From positions 682,001-746,000 of the forward strand of contig CAVQYQ010000006.1 of assembly GCA_963718195.1 (NCBI GenBank): a DNA stretch of 64,000 nt. Direction: 5' to 3'. Shown in pieces: positions 62,758 to 64,000 of the stretch. The notes beneath the pieces are model-generated. The model saw only the letters and a list, made by a program, of their open reading frames with translations, did no database searches and was not told where the DNA came from. Position 1 is the first letter of the stretch; each line of letters opens with the position of its first letter. The DNA comes from MADRE3 sp963718195. Its GTDB lineage: Bacteria > Desulfobacterota > Desulfobulbia > Desulfobulbales > Desulfocapsaceae. A program made the position numbers and the translations under genes.

Positions 62758-62990
62758 GGGTATTTAGAAGTATCAAGTCATCAGGCAAACAGAACACTGC
62801 CATCGGCTGTCTCTTTTCTTGGTATAAAGCCATGGTGCTGAAAATGCTCACGGAGATCTTCGTTCAGGACAATAATCCACTTGCCTGCGGCAGGTCCTGT
62901 TAAAATGGCAGTGGATCAAACTGCTTCCAAGCCGATACAAAAATACTGGCCTATCTTCCAGTTGGGTGCCTTCTCAAACTGTTTTGATGA

Positions 62991-63599
62991 CTATTTCCTG
63001 ACCAAAAGGGCGTTGGCGATCTCCTCGCAGAATTTGGCCAGCGCGCGGCTCTGGGCGGCAACAAGGGCGTCGTAACTGTCCTCTGAGACGGTTTCTTTCA
63101 GCTCAGAGCGGTGTACAACTGCTTCGACATCCTTGCCTTCTTCTATGACCATCCAGGTTGCGGAGAGCTCTGCATAGTGACCCAGCTGCCCTCCGAATTT
63201 CTGGATGTCAACGGTGATACGGATGTCCGGTTTGAAATATCGCTCCCAGGGGCGGGCCATGATCTGATCACTGTTTAGTAGAATAGCGAGGTTTTGCGTC
63301 ATTACCCGGGTAAAATCCTGCTGGAGTGATCCGGCCCACCGGTGAAATTCATTTATGCTGATCTGGTTTTTACCGGTTTTGGTAACAATGGCCGGGCGGA
63401 TCAATTGATCTGGGAATGTCACCGGGCCAATACCGATGGCCATGTCGGCCGCTATTCCTGCTGAATGATCCGGCCTATCCATTTCGTCAATGGAACTCAG
63501 GGTGTAAAAAATTGCATTCGGTGATGTGCCGGTGCATCCTGCAACCAGGAAGAGTACGAGCAATGCCGGGAAGCAGCGTAACGTTTTCTTTACAATCAT
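62991..63599 (-). CDS. pqiC: PqiC-like ABC-transport auxiliary lipoprotein
   Basis: A 202-residue lipoprotein (signal CFPALLVLFLVAGC) with the family pattern IGIGPVTFPDQLIRPAIVT and FHRWAGSLQQDFTRVM. PqiC proteins complete lipid-transport bridges formed by MCE-domain PqiB across the envelope. The start overlaps the upstream PqiB-like gene by four bases (ATGA). The 233 bases beyond its stop contain no gene I can support. Confidence 0.83.
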   Translation of the reverse strand: MIVKKTLRCFPALLVLFLVAGCTGTSPNAIFYTLSSIDEMDRPDHSAGIAADMAIGIGPVTFPDQLIRPAIVTKTGKNQISINEFHRWAGSLQQDFTRVMTQNLAILLNSDQIMARPWERYFKPDIRITVDIQKFGGQLGHYAELSATWMVIEEGKDVEAVVHRSELKETVSEDSYDALVAAQSRALAKFCEEIANALLVRK

Positions 63600-64000
63600 A
63601 ATTGGCCCTCACTTTTTTTGCCCTGGATCAAGGCCTCGGGATGTCTTGAAAGCATATCGGTAAGGTCGGTAATTGACCGGGCGGCCTCCGAGAGTGCATT
63701 CAGAGAGTTTCGTAAATCATCATAGAGCAGTGAGTCTGCGCTGACCCAGTTATCCATGTCTTTGACCAGTTTTTCAACCTCAGCCAGGGTGGTATTGACC
63801 TGTGGGATGGTGCCGGTGTTTATCATCTCTATTGTTGTATCCAGCTCTGTTATAACGCGGTTTATTGCCGAAATTGCATTTTGAAGTTCCTTGTTGCTTA
63901 CCAGTTTTTCAATGGAAACCATTGTATTTTTTAGATCTTTGGCAATCTCGTCCAGGGGGAGTACGCTGAGCTTTTTCATGAATTCGCCCAGATCGTTCAT
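63596..64000 (-). CDS. MCE/PqiB-type protein, C-terminal part
   Basis: The frame runs to the right edge of the window, so only the C-terminal 134 codons are visible. They form amphipathic helices (ITELDTTIEMINTGTIPQVN, then RNSLNALSEAARSITDL) typical of the tube or needle portion of PqiB/MlaD-type MCE proteins, ending with SRHPEALIQGKK. It overlaps pqiC by four bases. The MCE domains themselves would be outside the window. Confidence 0.75.
   Translation of the reverse strand: MNDLGEFMKKLSVLPLDEIAKDLKNTMVSIEKLVSNKELQNAISAINRVITELDTTIEMINTGTIPQVNTTLAEVEKLVKDMDNWVSADSLLYDDLRNSLNALSEAARSITDLTDMLSRHPEALIQGKKSEGQL

Noticed and set aside
62758..62990. Possible short coding stretch with an in-frame TGA (GKWIIVLNEDLREHFQHHG)
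   Set aside because: It looks protein-like for about 40 codons but has no start codon, no redox motif at the TGA and no recognised family, so it is not called a gene or selenoprotein.
1..64000. CRISPR array
   Set aside because: No regularly spaced direct repeats with unique spacers were seen anywhere in the window; the repeats found are dispersed or a single tandem pair.

Overview
The window looks like a chromosomal segment of an anaerobic, nitrogen-fixing Desulfobacterota bacterium (Desulfobulbia/sulfate-reducer type). This is inferred from a group III style nif cluster (nifH-nifI1-nifI2-nifD-nifK, then nifE-nifN-nifB), three sigma-54 dependent activators, an orphan NrfD-type membrane protein and a likely selenocysteine-containing thioredoxin. 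No rRNA or taxonomic marker is present, so the assignment rests on gene order and protein style.

Layout. 1-7.5 kb: the 3' part of an NDP-forming acyl-CoA synthetase, a thioredoxin-fold protein, nifV (homocitrate synthase) with its own -24/-12 promoter and NifA site, a metallo-beta-lactamase-fold lipoprotein, an IS3 orfA remnant, an acyl-CoA dehydrogenase and a small membrane protein. 7.7-15.4 kb: a GAF-type sigma-54 activator overlapping a CHASE2 nucleotide cyclase, a 69-residue protein, and a large FecR-TPR-beta-barrel protein. 15.4-25 kb: a low-density region of small proteins, a third sigma-54 activator, dispersed ~55 bp repeats, an OsmC/MAPEG/tautomerase/HxlR group, and a broken P4-type integrase beside tRNA-Leu(CAA). 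25-40 kb: accessory enzymes and envelope proteins (CGGC protein, methyltransferase, enolase-superfamily enzyme, MipA-like protein, DJ-1/PfpI protein, quinone-reductase-like enzyme, HExxH protein). Two genes there are split by single-base frameshifts: a clostripain-like protease, and a spermidine-synthase-like membrane protein that overlaps an exported PCM. 40-42.5 kb: two Hsp20 proteins, a probable double ribbon-helix-helix protein and a short DnaJ. 42.6-58.5 kb: the nitrogen block, with amtB-glnB and nifA on the minus strand and the nif operons on the plus strand. 58.6-64 kb: NrfD-like protein, methyltransferase, TlpA-like selenoprotein candidate, threonine dehydratase and the end of a pqiBC-type operon.

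How the genes work together. NifA (44640-46244) with sigma-54 probably drives four promoters: nifH, nifE, amtB-glnB and the distant nifV. Three of these have an exact TGT-N10-ACA site upstream; nifH does not. NifI1/NifI2 would switch off nitrogenase after translation, and GlnB/AmtB report ammonium status. Between nifK and nifE sit a NifB/NifX-like protein that has lost all three radical-SAM cysteines, a [2Fe-2S] ferredoxin, a GNAT protein, a HEPN-like protein and a 45-residue ORF, closed by a strong terminator.

The most notable observations are (1) the cysteine-less NifB paralogue inside the nif operon, (2) an in-frame TGA exactly at the first cysteine of the CxxC motif of a TlpA-like protein, followed by a SECIS-like hairpin, (3) a GAFTSA variant in NifA, (4) an A8-tract frameshift in the spermidine-synthase-like membrane protein, and (5) a dispersed intergenic repeat family.
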